DNA of 64,000 nucleotides from Ryuthela nishihirai (lineage: Eukaryota > Arthropoda > Arachnida > Araneae > Heptathelidae): contig JAWZYU010000025.1 in the NCBI GenBank assembly GCA_038380435.1, positions 48,306,691-48,370,690 of the forward strand, written 5' to 3'. The notes below the pieces were generated by a model. It worked only from the letters and a program-made list of their open reading frames with translations. It did not search any database and had not been told where the DNA came from. Of this stretch, positions 53,622-63,491 are shown piece by piece. A program made the translations under genes and the position numbers. Position 1 is the stretch's first letter. Each line of letters starts with the position of its first letter.

Positions 53622-53759
53622 CTCCAGACTTCTGTGGATTTCCTGCAAAATGTCTTGTATATTATAGTTTTCATCTTCTTCCCATTGTGATAAATAGGCA
53701 TTAGCTTCTTGTAATATTAGAGGATCAGGCTGGTTACTTTTATGTAGAAAATGATTCCA
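53622..53759 (-). CDS. DNAI7: DNAI7-like gene, exon B (PDP...EAN.YL..WEED)
   Basis: On the minus strand CATTTTCAG precedes 53759 and CTGGAG|GTAAGG follows 53622. The 46 codons (phase 0 at both ends) read WNHFLHKSNQPDPLILQEAN, then AYLSQWEEDENYNIQDILQE and IHRSLE. DNAI7/CASC1 N-terminal domains have W..(Y/F)..C..LPDP....E.N.Y...W.ED....(I/V)..V.....L in this place, after a charged coiled coil. This is the most recognisable exon. The ORF starting upstream at 53783 only reads through the intron end. Confidence 0.8.
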
Positions 53760-53764
53760 CTGAA

Positions 53765-54150
53765 AATGAAAATGATTCCACAAATAAACTTCTTAGTATA
53801 CTAGAAAAATAACAAAATGAAAAAAATTATTACATATACAAAAAATATAGAGAAATTATTTTTTTACTTCATTACTTTTATCATAATTTTCAAGATTTTC
53901 AAAGTGATTGGAATTCATCAAGTGAAAGGTGCGACACTAAAGAGTCCAGTGGAAATCCTGTATTTCAGCATGGATCACAATTCTTGATATGGTGTGAACT
54001 CACTACAAAATTCTTGAAAGTATTCATCTAGTAATCTGTAGTCAGTGATAGTTGTAGCACATAATCTAAGGGGTCCCGAAACTTTTTATCAGAAAAGCAA
54101 TATGAAACATTTCAAATCACTGAATGGATAGCACAATAATCGATTTTAAT
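53765..54150. other. Intronic AT-rich sequence, nothing recognised
   Basis: Between exon B and SINE2; no features. Confidence 0.4.
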
Positions 54151-54151
54151 T

Positions 54152-54345
54152 TCATTTTGCTCAATGGTTTGCATGCTTAGCTGCAGATCAAAGATACCTG
54201 GGTTTGAGCCATTAAAAAGGCATGGATGTTTCTCTTATTGTTGTTCTGCTTATGTCTTGCCTTCCTTACAGAACTTCTCTATGGCATATTATATGACTAC
54301 TTGTCAGACCTCTGTGGACAAGCAGATGCTTGAGGGGTATTATTT
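54152..54345 (+). mobile_element. SINE2 copy, diverged
   Basis: Plus orientation: the head GCTCAATGGTTTGCATGCTT and CTGGGTTTGAGCC, the body AAAAAGGCATGGATGTTTCT...TCTATGGCATATTATATGAC, and the 3' end GTCAGACCTCTGTGGACAAG followed by CAGATGCTTGAGGGGTATTA. More substitutions than the copies at 40949 and 60972. No clear target duplication. Confidence 0.82.
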
Positions 54346-54500
54346 TCCTAATGGCTTAGTGTTAAAATCATCACTGCATGTGGAGGGCTACAAGTATCCT
54401 GTAGTTTTAGAATCAGTAGTATAATTGCTACATTATTCAGCTTGTGCTTTAACTCTACCTATGTCCATGTCATTTATATATGATGACAGAATAAAATATA

Positions 54501-55691
54501 CACCAAAGAGCCAAAACATTATGACCATCTGACTAATATGCTGCCAAAACAGCTCTTACCCGGAGAGAGGACACTACAAGATTTCTAAAGATGTCTTATA
54601 CTATCTGGCACCAACACATTACCAGTAGATCCTTTAACTCTTTTAAGTTACATGTTGAGTTGCTGCAGATCAGATATGCTGTTCCAACACAAACTACAGA
54701 TGCTCGATTGGACTGATGTCTGGCGAATTTGGAGGCCAGGACAACAACTGGAATCTTCCTCATGTTCCAAGAACCATTCTTGAACAATCTGGGCAGTGTG
54801 GCATGGTGCATTATCCTGCTGAAAGAAGGCACTACTAAAGTGATATACCAGTTACTATGGAAGGATGTATTGGTTTGCAATGATGTTTAGGTAGGTGGTA
54901 GACATCAAAGTTTCCTGCACATGAATGAATGGACCCAGGGTTTCCCAGCAAAACATTACCCAAAGAATTACACTTCCTCCACTGGCTTCTTTTTGTCCCA
55001 TGGTGCATCCTGGTGTCAACATTTCCCCAGGTAAACAACGCATACATACCTGGCGGTCCACATGGCACAACAGAAAATGATATTTGTCAGATCAGACTCC
55101 TTTTTCCAATCATTAAAGGTCCAGTTTTGATGACTGCGTGCCCATTGTAGGCAGTTTTAATGGTGAACCAAGGTTAGCATGGGCACTCAGAGTGGCTGCA
55201 GCTGCGCAGCCCCATTTTTAGCAGGGTTCAATGTAGTATGTGTTGCAACACATTACTCCCGTCACTAGCTTTCAAATTATGGGTGAGTTGCACCACAGTA
55301 TCCCTTCTGTTGGCTCATATCATACGGGATAGCCTTCACTCACCTCTAGCATTGATGAGCTGTGGTCGGCCAATGCCTTGCCAGCAGTTCATGATATTTT
55401 TCTCTCTCCTCAGACCACTTTTTGAAGGTACTAACATGGCTGATTGTGAGCACCCCACAAACCTTACTGTCTTGGAAATGTTCTGACCCAGTCATCTAGC
55501 CATTACAATTTGGCCTTTGTCAAACTCACTTAAGTCCACTGCCTTTCCCATCTGAAGAACAACACTGATTAACAAAGATCAGTATCAGATGTTATTTATA
55601 TCATTTCATGACCTTGGCATGCACCATCTTACCTGCAATTGCTTTGATTTGCATAAAGACATGATAGTCATAATGTTTTGGTTCTTTGGTG
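54501..55691 (-). mobile_element. Tc1-like transposon with clear ends, dead transposase
   Basis: CACCAAAGAGCCAAAACATT at 54501 and its inverted partner ending AATGTTTTGGTTCTTTGGTG at 55691 define a 1191 bp element; TA precedes the left end. The minus strand encodes pieces: CHVDRQVCMRCLPGEMLTPG (first-Asp region), GQKEASGGSVILWVMFCWET, LGPFIHVQETLMSTTYLNII and the tail NLKELKDLLVMCWCQI. The order is that of a Tc1 transposase; several shifts and stops. It lies in the intron between exons A and B. Confidence 0.85.
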
Positions 55692-55699
55692 CATATCAA

Positions 55700-56335
55700 T
55701 TCTTGGTACAACAAAAAAAAATTAATTTTTTAAAAATAAAAATTGAGGTTTGAAAATTTTTTTATTCACATCTTATAAAAATGGCTTGAAAAATAATACT
55801 TCCTTTTTTAATTTGATGCACATTTCATTAAACTAGGATATAAATACTTTGTTATAGCCGTCTGATTACCATTTGCTAGACCCGATATCCAGAATTGCAG
55901 ATTTCTTTGCTAATACTACTTTATGCTGAAGCAACCCACTGATTTAAACTATCAACAAATTTTTCCTTAAAATTTCAAAAAAACTCCTAAAAATCAATAA
56001 AAAAAACCTGCTATTTTAAAAAAGAAATTTTGGAAGTAATTACAAAGTATGAACCTCTGCTGTTTCATTTTTTTTTTCTTCAAACCTATTTCAATATTCC
56101 TAGAATTATCCTTTTCCCGGCATTCTATGAGTTGTTGCTACTCTTCAAATCAAAACTATAAGTAACAAAAGCTTTCTTAGCCAGAGTGAGGACAGAGCTT
56201 GTTGTGAAGACTGCCTGCAATGTCATGATAGAGCAGGTTACCATGACCTAGCTAAATTGCTGGCATGTGGAGCAGTCAAGTGACAACATAATGGATTACA
56301 ATGTTCTACAAAAAAATATACATATATATTTTTTC
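55700..56335. other. Intronic AT-rich sequence, nothing recognised
   Basis: No gene or clear repeat. Confidence 0.4.
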
Positions 56336-56337
56336 TA

Positions 56338-56390
56338 AGTAAGAGTTGTGTGATTCTTAAAGGTTTTTTAAGAATCACACAACTCTTACT
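56338..56390. repeat. Perfect palindrome, 23 bp arms
   Basis: AGTAAGAGTTGTGTGATTCT + TAA (56338-56360) is followed after 7 bases by its exact reverse complement (56368-56390). Confidence 0.88.
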
Positions 56391-56647
56391 TACTTACTTA
56401 TTACGTTTCAGATCTGTGCTTAGATGTTTTCTATCAGGGATAGTTTTCTTTCGAGTTAGACAATTTTTAGTTTTTCATTTTATTCCTAGATTTACAGTGA
56501 ATAATAATAATAGGAAAAAAAAAGATTATTCTTAGCTTACTTGGTATTAAAATGATTACAGATTCATACAAAAAATTTTACAGATTATTATACAGAAATA
56601 AATTGAATACAGAATAATTAAATAACAAAAATACCAAACGGAAATTA

Positions 56648-57160
56648 TTTTTTTCTTTTATGTTTATCTGTGCTGTCTCTTTTGAGATTCCAACAAAAAT
56701 CAGCCAACATTGTAAGCATCCACTTCCCTAGATATTGCTTTTCAATTCTCGAAATATCTTTGTGAAACCTCTCATCGTGTTCATCGGATACATCACTGCA
56801 GCTTTCCAGAAAGTAGTCCAGATGTGAATGCAGGAAGTGCACTTTCAATAACATGTTACATCCTAAATCCTGATATGCATGTAGCATCTGGTTTACTATT
56901 CCTTTACGCACAGTCATATCAGAATAATATGACTGCCTACCATAGTATATGTATGGTAGGTGGTCATATTATTCTGATATGACTGTGTAATCTTTAGACC
57001 TCTTTTTTCCAAGAAAATTGTCTGTAACTTTCTTAAAACATGTCCAAGCAAGTTTCTCTTTCTCTGTTAGAGATTCGTCAAATTTCACATCTTTCTTCAA
57101 CTGTCTTATTTGAGGGCCAACAAACACATCCTCTTTTATCTTTGCTTCTGAAAGACAGAG
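56648..57160 (-). pseudogene. Unnamed multicopy protein family, copy 2, with inserted palindrome
   Basis: Minus strand, from the right: AKIKEDVFVGPQIRQLKKDV (about 57145), FDESLTEKEKLAWTCFKKVT then DNFLGKKRSKDYTV (to about 56990); a palindromic duplication at 56909-56987; then VRKGIVNQMLHAYQDLGCNM, LLKVHFLHSHLDYFLESCSD, VSDEHDERFHKDISRIEKQY and LGKWMLTMLADFCWNLKRDS. The same protein occurs in decayed form at 24690-25585 on the other strand (GPQIK, FLGKNK, HSHLDF, LGDVSEE, FHHDI). The family is known to me only as uncharacterised repeat-linked proteins in arthropods. Here the last part (56645-56917) is still open. Confidence 0.7.
56909..56987. repeat. Palindromic duplication inside the protein-family relic
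   Basis: Arms of about 36 bp (CACAGTCATATCAGAATAAT at 56909 onward, inverted to 56987) around TAGTATATGTA. The arms duplicate the family's own coding sequence (the segment before VRKGI), so the event happened in place. Confidence 0.85.
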
Positions 57161-57177
57161 AACCTAACTTCAACACC

Positions 57178-58875
57178 CAAAGAAAAATTTCATAACGTTT
57201 AGTAAAAATAGCAGTCAAGGAAGTTTTTTATATTTCATAATCAGTTCAGAAAATCCCGTGAATGTGAGAAGTCCAAGTCACGTTGTATAACACTGGCCAT
57301 GTTTAAAATATACGATACTGAAAAGAATCATTAAAAGAAATAAAAATTATATTTCAGGTTGAATATTATATTATTCGGGAGGGAATTTTCTTTCGATGAA
57401 TATATAATTTAACTATTTTTATTCAGCAGGTTTTCCAAAATGAAGCCTTAATTGTATAGTGCGATCTTTTTTTTTCACCATATCACATTGAAAAAGGCTT
57501 ATTAAAATCAATATGCTTGCAAATTTGTTTATATTATTTATTTTCATAAAATTGGTAATTAAATTCTGTTTAATTTGGTATATAATATGACCTATTTCTG
57601 TTGATTGGTTATTTTTTTAAAAATTTCTAAATTTGACTTGTTTATCTGACTCGGCACAGTTGGCTGAAAGCCTGGAATTTTCTCAAATCATGGTACTGAG
57701 AAAAAAATTACAAAACAAGAAAAATATTTACTTAAAATCAAAAAAAAATTTTGTTATTCAGAAATATAGTCATTCTATTCATGTGCATTGCAATTATTTC
57801 TGTCTATTAGTTTTTTTTTTAATAAATTTTTATTTGTGTTGCCAGATGCATTTATATACATATATATATATATAAATTGTAATTACACAATGCATGAATG
57901 GCATTCAAATTTGGTAAATCACCGATAGATGGATACTCTTATTTAAACACTTACTTCAAGATCACATTGCTTGACGAAGCCCAGCATGCGTTCGGGGAGA
58001 AATAAGTCACTGCTGGGATAGCTTTGATGGAAGGGCTTATCCTTTTTTAATGCTTCAATGTTCAGATTTTGTAGTTTTTTGTTTGAAACTTGCATTAAAT
58101 ATGTTATTTTAAAGGAGTTTTTTAAAACAATTTTTAAACAATGAAAGTAAATTGCATTTGGACGTTATACATGGAATTACTTTGTGAGCGCACTGTTCTT
58201 TGCATAAATAAATTGTTGGATGAAGTCATGTGCAACATTACCATCAATACTACAACATTGTGAAAACAGTGAATTCAACAAATTGATCCCAGACTGGTAT
58301 CTGGAGTGCTACATTAATACATCAGTGGTAAATCATCTGTGAAATGATAACAACTCTTCAAAATTACATCTTGAAGGAAAAAGAATCGCAGAAGAAGCTT
58401 AACAATACACACAACTAGCTGTAGCCAGCAGGACTTTTCTACAAATGGTAATATTTTATGACCTTACTTGGGAACTTTTACTGTTGTTAAAACTACCTTA
58501 ATTCATGCCATGTGCAACAACTTATACCTAGGCTATATACTATAGTCTCAGTGTATCATGAGATAGCAGCTTTTGAGCTCACATCTTATTACACAGCATA
58601 ATCATGCAATAAATTATTTTTGCATTTTTTTTACTACATGACTAAAAAAGCCCTATTAAAATAAAACATATTATATTTTTTGTTAAACACTTTGATTTTC
58701 AAAAAATCCAGAATTAAATGCTGATTAATTTGGTATACAACATGCCATAATTCCTTTCATTAGTTATTTGGCAAAAAATTTCTAAAGTTAAAGTTTTTTT
58801 GGCTGAGCATAGTGAGAAAATAGCTTGGCCTCTGGATGTAAACCTGTTTTTTAGCCTGGACACTGGAAGGGTTAA
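57178..58875. repeat. R3 repeat copy 3, with a 760 bp insertion
   Basis: 57178-57856 and about 58610-58875 match R3 copy 2 (44130-45090). Between them is about 750 bp of unrelated sequence starting at a (TA)n run (57853-57875). The right end GGACACTGGAAGGGTTAA is of the AAGGGTTAA type seen at piggyBac-like ends. No transposase was found. Confidence 0.7.
57857..58610. other. Insertion in R3, identity unknown
   Basis: It is absent from R3 copy 2 at the same point (GTTGCCAGATGCATTTTTTT). It contains TTGACGAAGCCCAGCATGCG...GAAATAAG (57971-58006), a motif type seen near ends of some retroelements. No coding frame and no clear target duplication. Confidence 0.4.
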
Positions 58876-58924
58876 TTCAAGAAAAAAAATATTCATCAAA
58901 AAGGAAAAATTTCATTAAACTCAC

Positions 58925-59029
58925 TCTCATTTCTTCCCATTTTTTCTTATCATTCTCAAAGCTGATTTGTGTGTATTTTTCCAATTGGTCTCTCAATTTC
59001 CTTTGTTCCTTTTCTCTAACCTCAGCTTC
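58925..59029 (-). CDS. DNAI7: DNAI7-like gene, exon A (charged coiled coil)
   Basis: Minus-strand acceptor CTCTTTCAG precedes 59029; donor AGA|GTGAGT follows 58925. The 35 codons (phase 0 at both ends) read EAEVREKEQRKLRDQLEKYT then QISFENDKKKWEEMR, a Glu/Lys/Arg helix. Its end joins exon B to give KKWEEMR-WNHF, matching the K/E-rich run into W in DNAI7 N-termini. The 5' exon(s) must lie to the right, beyond or unrecognised within 59030-64000. Confidence 0.68.
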
Positions 59030-59034
59030 CTGAA

Positions 59035-59320
59035 AGAGGATAGCACTGGTTGAATACTGAATTCAAAAAGTATATACAATATGTTGAATTTTCCATTTTA
59101 AATATATTACCTATAAAACAGCTATACAAATCACTACACTTAATATAAGATGGGAAAATTAAATCTGAAACCATTTATCTAATTTACATTCTTACTGTTT
59201 ATCATACATTTGTCATATATTTCAAGGCAACATAATTTGATGCAATATATCTTATAAGCACCTCTATCTGATGTGTATTTATGGTAATTATGAATTCATG
59301 CATGTTCACACACACACACA
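59035..59320. other. Intronic or upstream AT-rich sequence
   Basis: Nothing recognised; a (CA)n run at 59308-59320 borders the LINE end. Confidence 0.4.
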
Positions 59321-59344
59321 TAACCTTCAAGCAGCCATGGCTAT

Positions 59345-59719
59345 AGGGGGAGGGATGATTCGATAGTGCACCAGTCTTGGAATCTGCAGTTCCCAGATTT
59401 GAGTTCCAACTATCAGGCATTGAGATTTATCTCTGACAACCTCCACCCTGCCCTTGTTAAGAAAGGAAACACCAATGAACTTGGAAAGGTCACCATCCAT
59501 TGGATGGGACATTAAATTTGGGTCCGTGTATAGGAGAGCCACACCCTGTCCACACTAAAGAATATGTTTGATGGTCATGACAGGAAGCTACCATCTGTCT
59601 CCTAACAGCTGTCCAGTGGTTTCCCTTCCCTCAACCTTCTCTGAGCATTTGTGGGTCCTTGTGACCAAGCTATTTAGCTGTGTGCAAAAAAGTGCCCCTT
59701 AGAGGTAAAACAACTCAAC
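59345..59719 (+). mobile_element. SINE1 copy inside the LINE 3' end
   Basis: Plus orientation, diverged from consensus (head GGGATGATTCGATAGTGCAC; ends GGTAAAACAACTCAAC). CCATGGCTAT (59335-59344) and CCATGGGCTAT (59720-59730) are the target duplication, made of LINE sequence (AGCCATGGGCTACGGAGG in intact copies). This shows insertion after the LINE. Confidence 0.88.
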
Positions 59720-60768
59720 CCATGGGCTATGCATGGAGGTCCAACCAGAGTTTAGTTCATAATGTCTATCCTGAGTAACTGCTGTTGCATCCACTGCATT
59801 CCAATTCTAACAAAGTCCAGTTTGACAGTATCTGCCCACTGCATTCTTCATGGGTCTCACCTTTTTTGAGACCTTAGGCACACTGTTAATAATATGACTA
59901 ATCTGTAAGCTCTGCATGAAAGTCACATGGCCAAACCAATGTAGTTTTTCTATGCACAAGAAGTTGCTCAATGGTAGTTACTGACTCATCTAAGCCCATC
60001 ATTGCTTACATAGTAAAACTGCCTATGCCCAAGATACTGCATATAGGCATCTAAATCACAGGCATTAAGGTTCTTGTTATCTTTCTTTAAAAATGCACAG
60101 ATTTTGCTACCATAACAAACTTCAGAATAGATTATACTATTATATAGATTAATTTCAGTTTTTAAAGTGTATATGCCTTTTCTTTTGCAATCTTCATAGA
60201 TTCTTAATAGTCATCGTAGAAATGCCAATTATGTTAATCTTGTGTTACACACCACCTGTATCTGTTACACGACTCCTGGGATAATTAAATTAAAAATCTT
60301 AATAGACATTGAAAGAACTGAAACTCCACGTCCTGAATCAATTCATCCCTTTAGTTTTTTCACTGTTAACCACTAAAATCTACACTACTACCAATCTAAT
60401 TAACAGCACTAATGAACTGCCAAAAGAGTTAAATCATCTGCACAATCTAAATCAGAAGTTTTCAAATCTCCAGAACTCCTAAGACCCTGATCATCCTTTA
60501 CAGTGAATTGTACATAAAATAATCAATGACCAAGCTAAAAAGGAATGGAGGGGAAATTTACCCATTGAATTCCAGTAATAATGCTAAACCAATCAAACCA
60601 TAAATTATAATGAGAGAGTCAAAAGCCTTTTGAAATCTATAAAGCCAGCAATAAACAATAGGTTTTTGAAACTCTAAACATTTATTGAGAATTTCCTATG
60701 CAAAAATATTTGATCTACACATATCCTCCATTTCTGAGATGGATACAGTGAATGTACATGTACAGTGA

Positions 60769-60820
60769 TTGTCCACTTCCTGGATATATGGTACGCACCA
60801 TATATCCAGGAAGTGGACAA
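60769..60820. repeat. Perfect palindrome, 24 bp arms
   Basis: TTGTCCACTTCCTGGATATA + TGGT (60769-60792) and its reverse complement (60797-60820) flank CGCA/GC. The right arm continues into 60821-60900, which matches the inner part of the foldback element at 62700-62930. Confidence 0.85.
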
Positions 60821-60971
60821 CTCTGTGCCTCATAGAGATGGAATTTAATATTTGGCACTCGTGCTCATGGTATTAAATCAATAAATCAGTAGTAAAGAAT
60901 CAGAGATCAACAGCTAACTGAAACTCCACCTCCTGTTCCATCAACCAATTTTTCATACATATAATATTCTT

Positions 60972-61165
60972 AGCCATCCCATGGTCGAGTGGTTAGCATG
61001 CTTGGTTACTGATCAAAGGGACCTGGGTTTGAGTCCTGAGTAAGGCATGGATGTGTATGATGGCTTTCTGCTGAGGTCCTGCCATCCTCAGACCTACTAT
61101 GGCATATAAACTGACAGGCTCCTGTCAGACCTCTGTGGCAAGTAGCTGCTTGAGGGGATATTTTT
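60972..61165 (+). mobile_element. SINE2 copy with perfect 12 bp target duplication (reference copy)
   Basis: TATAATATTCTT occurs at 60960-60971 and 61166-61177. The 194 bp element: head CCATCCCATGGTCGAGTGGT, TAGCATGCTTGG, B box GGGTTTGAGTCC; body TTTCTGCTGAGGTCCTGCCA, CCTACTATGGCATATAAACT, GACAGGCTCCTGTCAGACCT; tail GTAGCTGCTTGAGGGGATA. It is inserted in the old LINE copy. Confidence 0.94.
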
Positions 61166-62439
61166 TATAATATTCTTTAGTCTTCCGAGACCATAATTGT
61201 CCATCAACCAATTTCTCATAGTATGAGGTGATATTTATTTCAGTATAGTGCAGATTTTAAATTTGGACATTTTATTATTTAATTGACAATACTAAATCAT
61301 GAATCTCAACCAGAACATGAATAAATCTCTGAGCCCATAGAATATGCAATTAATTATTAAGCACAATAATGCAAAAAAAATTTACTTGAAACATAAAACA
61401 GACTGATGCCCTTGTAATTATTGCACGAACAGCAATCACCATTCTTGAAAATAGGAATAATAACAGCTCTAGTAAAATCCTTAATTATACCTTTATCATA
61501 AAATATATTAAAAATTTTAGTCAGTCTTCTGACAAAGAAACATTCCCAGCCTCTAAGCATTTAAGCAGTAATTTCATCTAATCCTGAGGATTAGCACAGC
61601 TTTAGTTGACAGATAGCCAAAGTAACTTCAGATCAGTGATATTGGGCCGATATTAACGCCAGCAATTCTGCTATCATTACAAAGGGAGTAGAACTAACCA
61701 CATTGCTCACAACAGCTCTGAAATGTTCAGCCCCATCTTGTTACGATTGACTGTTCACTTTCTATAAACTTACAATTCTTATCCCTCATTATTGTATGCC
61801 AGTATGCTTTTCCACACAAAATTATTATCTCATACAACTCTGCTTTGTTTGCCAAACTATCATATAATCCTTTACCATTTATTAAACTCTCTACAATGCT
61901 ATATATTTGGATTAGAAGCATTGATTCAATTTATCTTGGGACTTCAAATAAGCTCCAAAGATTTATCCCTAAAATGGCATTGTTTTGCTTCTTTTTACCC
62001 AGAAGGTAGGTTCAAGAGCAGCTTATTTAAAATGATCCCATTTTTTCTCAACTTCAGTAGTAAGAAAAACCACAACTGTCACAATGACTGAGAAAGCTAT
62101 CAGGGTAAGCTTTAATCATATCTAGGTCTTTCAGAACCTCAGTGCTAAAAAGTTACCTTAGTACATTCCCTTAAGCTCAGTTGCAAGACAATTTTAACAA
62201 GGTAGTAGTTAGACCCAATTTTAGCTCCCCTATTATAATCTGGAATTTATAAACGAAATAGCCCATTTGCAGTTAATTAATATATATCCCATCTGATATT
62301 CGTCTAGGGGCTCCAGTACCTCAGCAACAGGAACCTCCTCGCAACCATTGTTGCCAGCAGCTTTTTGTCTTCCAACAGCTACCTTCTTCAGTAGTAATGA
62401 ATCACAGGACATGTACTAGTTCCCTGTACACATGGAACT

Positions 62440-63095
62440 AGTGAAATAATAAGCTGAAAAACTAGTGAAATAATAAGCTGTAACTAGTTCCCTGTACACA
62501 TGGAACTAGTGAAATAATAAGCTGAAAAAAATTGGTTTTGCCATGAGTGGGATTTGAACCCACATCTCCTGAAAACTTACCAGTTATGCTACCACTACAT
62601 CATCAATGGCTAATGTTTTCTTCAGCTAGTGTGACATATAACCTTTCCGGATATGTTTTTTTTTTAATTATTTGCACAGTGGTGCCACTTATCTGGGAAG
62701 TGGACAACTCTGTTGCCTCATACAGATGGAATTTAATATTTGTCAGTCACGCTCATGACGTTAAATCAATAAATCAGTAGTTCATGAGTTCCATGTCTAC
62801 AGGACATATCCTGTGATTCTTTACTACTGATTTATTGATTTAATACCATGAGCACGAGTGCCAAATATTAAATTCCATCTCTATGAGGCAACAGAGTTGT
62901 CCACTTCCTGGATATATGGTGCCACTGTGCGAATCAAATAAAAAAAATCTGGAAAGGTTATATGTCACACTGGCTGAAGAAAACGTTAGTCATTGATGGT
63001 GTAGTGGTAGCATTACTGGCATGTTTCTAGGAGACATGGGTTCGAATCCCACTCATGGCAAAACCAATTTTTTTCAGCTTATTGTTTCATGGCTA
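62440..63095. mobile_element. Large foldback element with outward-facing tRNA-like promoters
   Basis: The two halves (about 62505-62790 and 62815-63095) are inverted repeats of about 280 bp, interrupted by small differences. Each arm, from outside inward, has AATAAGCTGAAAAAAATTGG, a tRNA-like part (right arm: TGATGGTGTAGTGGTAGCAT as A box, GGTTCGAATCCCACTCATGG as B box; left arm the same inverted with GGGATTTGAACCC), TAACCTTTCC, CAGTGG.GCCA, TTGTCCACTTCC, GAATTTAATATTTG and TTAAATCAATAAATCAGTAG, up to a centre CATGTCTACAGGACATATCC. A (GAAATAATAAGCTGAAAAAC)-type segment is repeated three times at 62446-62528. It is non-coding. The centre-proximal part occurs again at 60797-60900 and the outer part at 53112-53252 and 63385-63470, so it is a family. 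Confidence 0.78.
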
Positions 63096-63099
63096 CCTT

Positions 63100-63380
63100 C
63101 TTGTATCATGGCTACATTGAACAGTGATTTGTCAAGTTGACCACCCAACATATTAACAGAGCAATTTGCAATGCTTTTCCAATAATTTAATTGAGACCTG
63201 GTCTTCAATTATAGTAATGAGGCTTTTATAGCAAAAATAGTTTAAAGGTGGAAATTTTAGGAAGGACCATGATATATTAGTATTTTTAAGTAGCCTAGCA
63301 ACATTAATTTAATAAGAGATGTTCCTAGTATTCATAGACCCTTCACATAAATTGTTGAGATCAAATAACTGAAATTTAAA
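63100..63380. other. AT-rich sequence, nothing recognised
   Basis: Lies between two foldback copies; no features. Confidence 0.4.
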
Positions 63381-63384
63381 AATA

Positions 63385-63470
63385 TATGAAATAGTTTGCT
63401 GAAAAAAATATTTGATTTCATCCTGAGTGACATCCCACTCAAAACAAAATTTTTTTCAACAAACTATTTC
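63385..63470. mobile_element. Short foldback copy (tRNA-like part lost)
   Basis: ATGAAATAGTTTGCTGAAAA (63388 on) and the inverted TTTTTCAACAAACTATTTCA (to 63470) enclose TTTCATCCTGAGTGACATCC, a remnant of the tRNA-like segment (TGAGTGGGAT...). The adjoining right side, split by SINE1, resumes at 63871 with GTCAACAGGACATTTCCTAT, like the centre of the large copy. Confidence 0.6.
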
Positions 63471-63491
63471 AAGTGTTTCTTATCAACAGGA

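Larger units (their letters stand above)
59325..62290 (-). mobile_element. RTE LINE, old full-span copy
   Basis: From a 3' end at 59325-59340 (TTCAAGCAGCCATGG), continuing after the SINE1 insertion with GGGCTATGCATGGAGGTCCA, it follows the family order leftwards to rightwards: C-terminal region (59735-59960), RT (60420-60680, about 61360-61560 with KDFTRAVIIPIFKNGDCCSC then NNYKGISLFYVSSK) and endonuclease linker (61700-62290). Strong decay with many indels. It also contains a SINE2 (60972-61165) and a foldback (60769-60820) followed by an arm copy of the large foldback element (to about 60900). Confidence 0.8.

Noticed and set aside
63000..63062. A functional tRNA gene
   Set aside because: A and B boxes are good, but the anticodon arm does not pair properly and the unit is part of a repeated foldback element.
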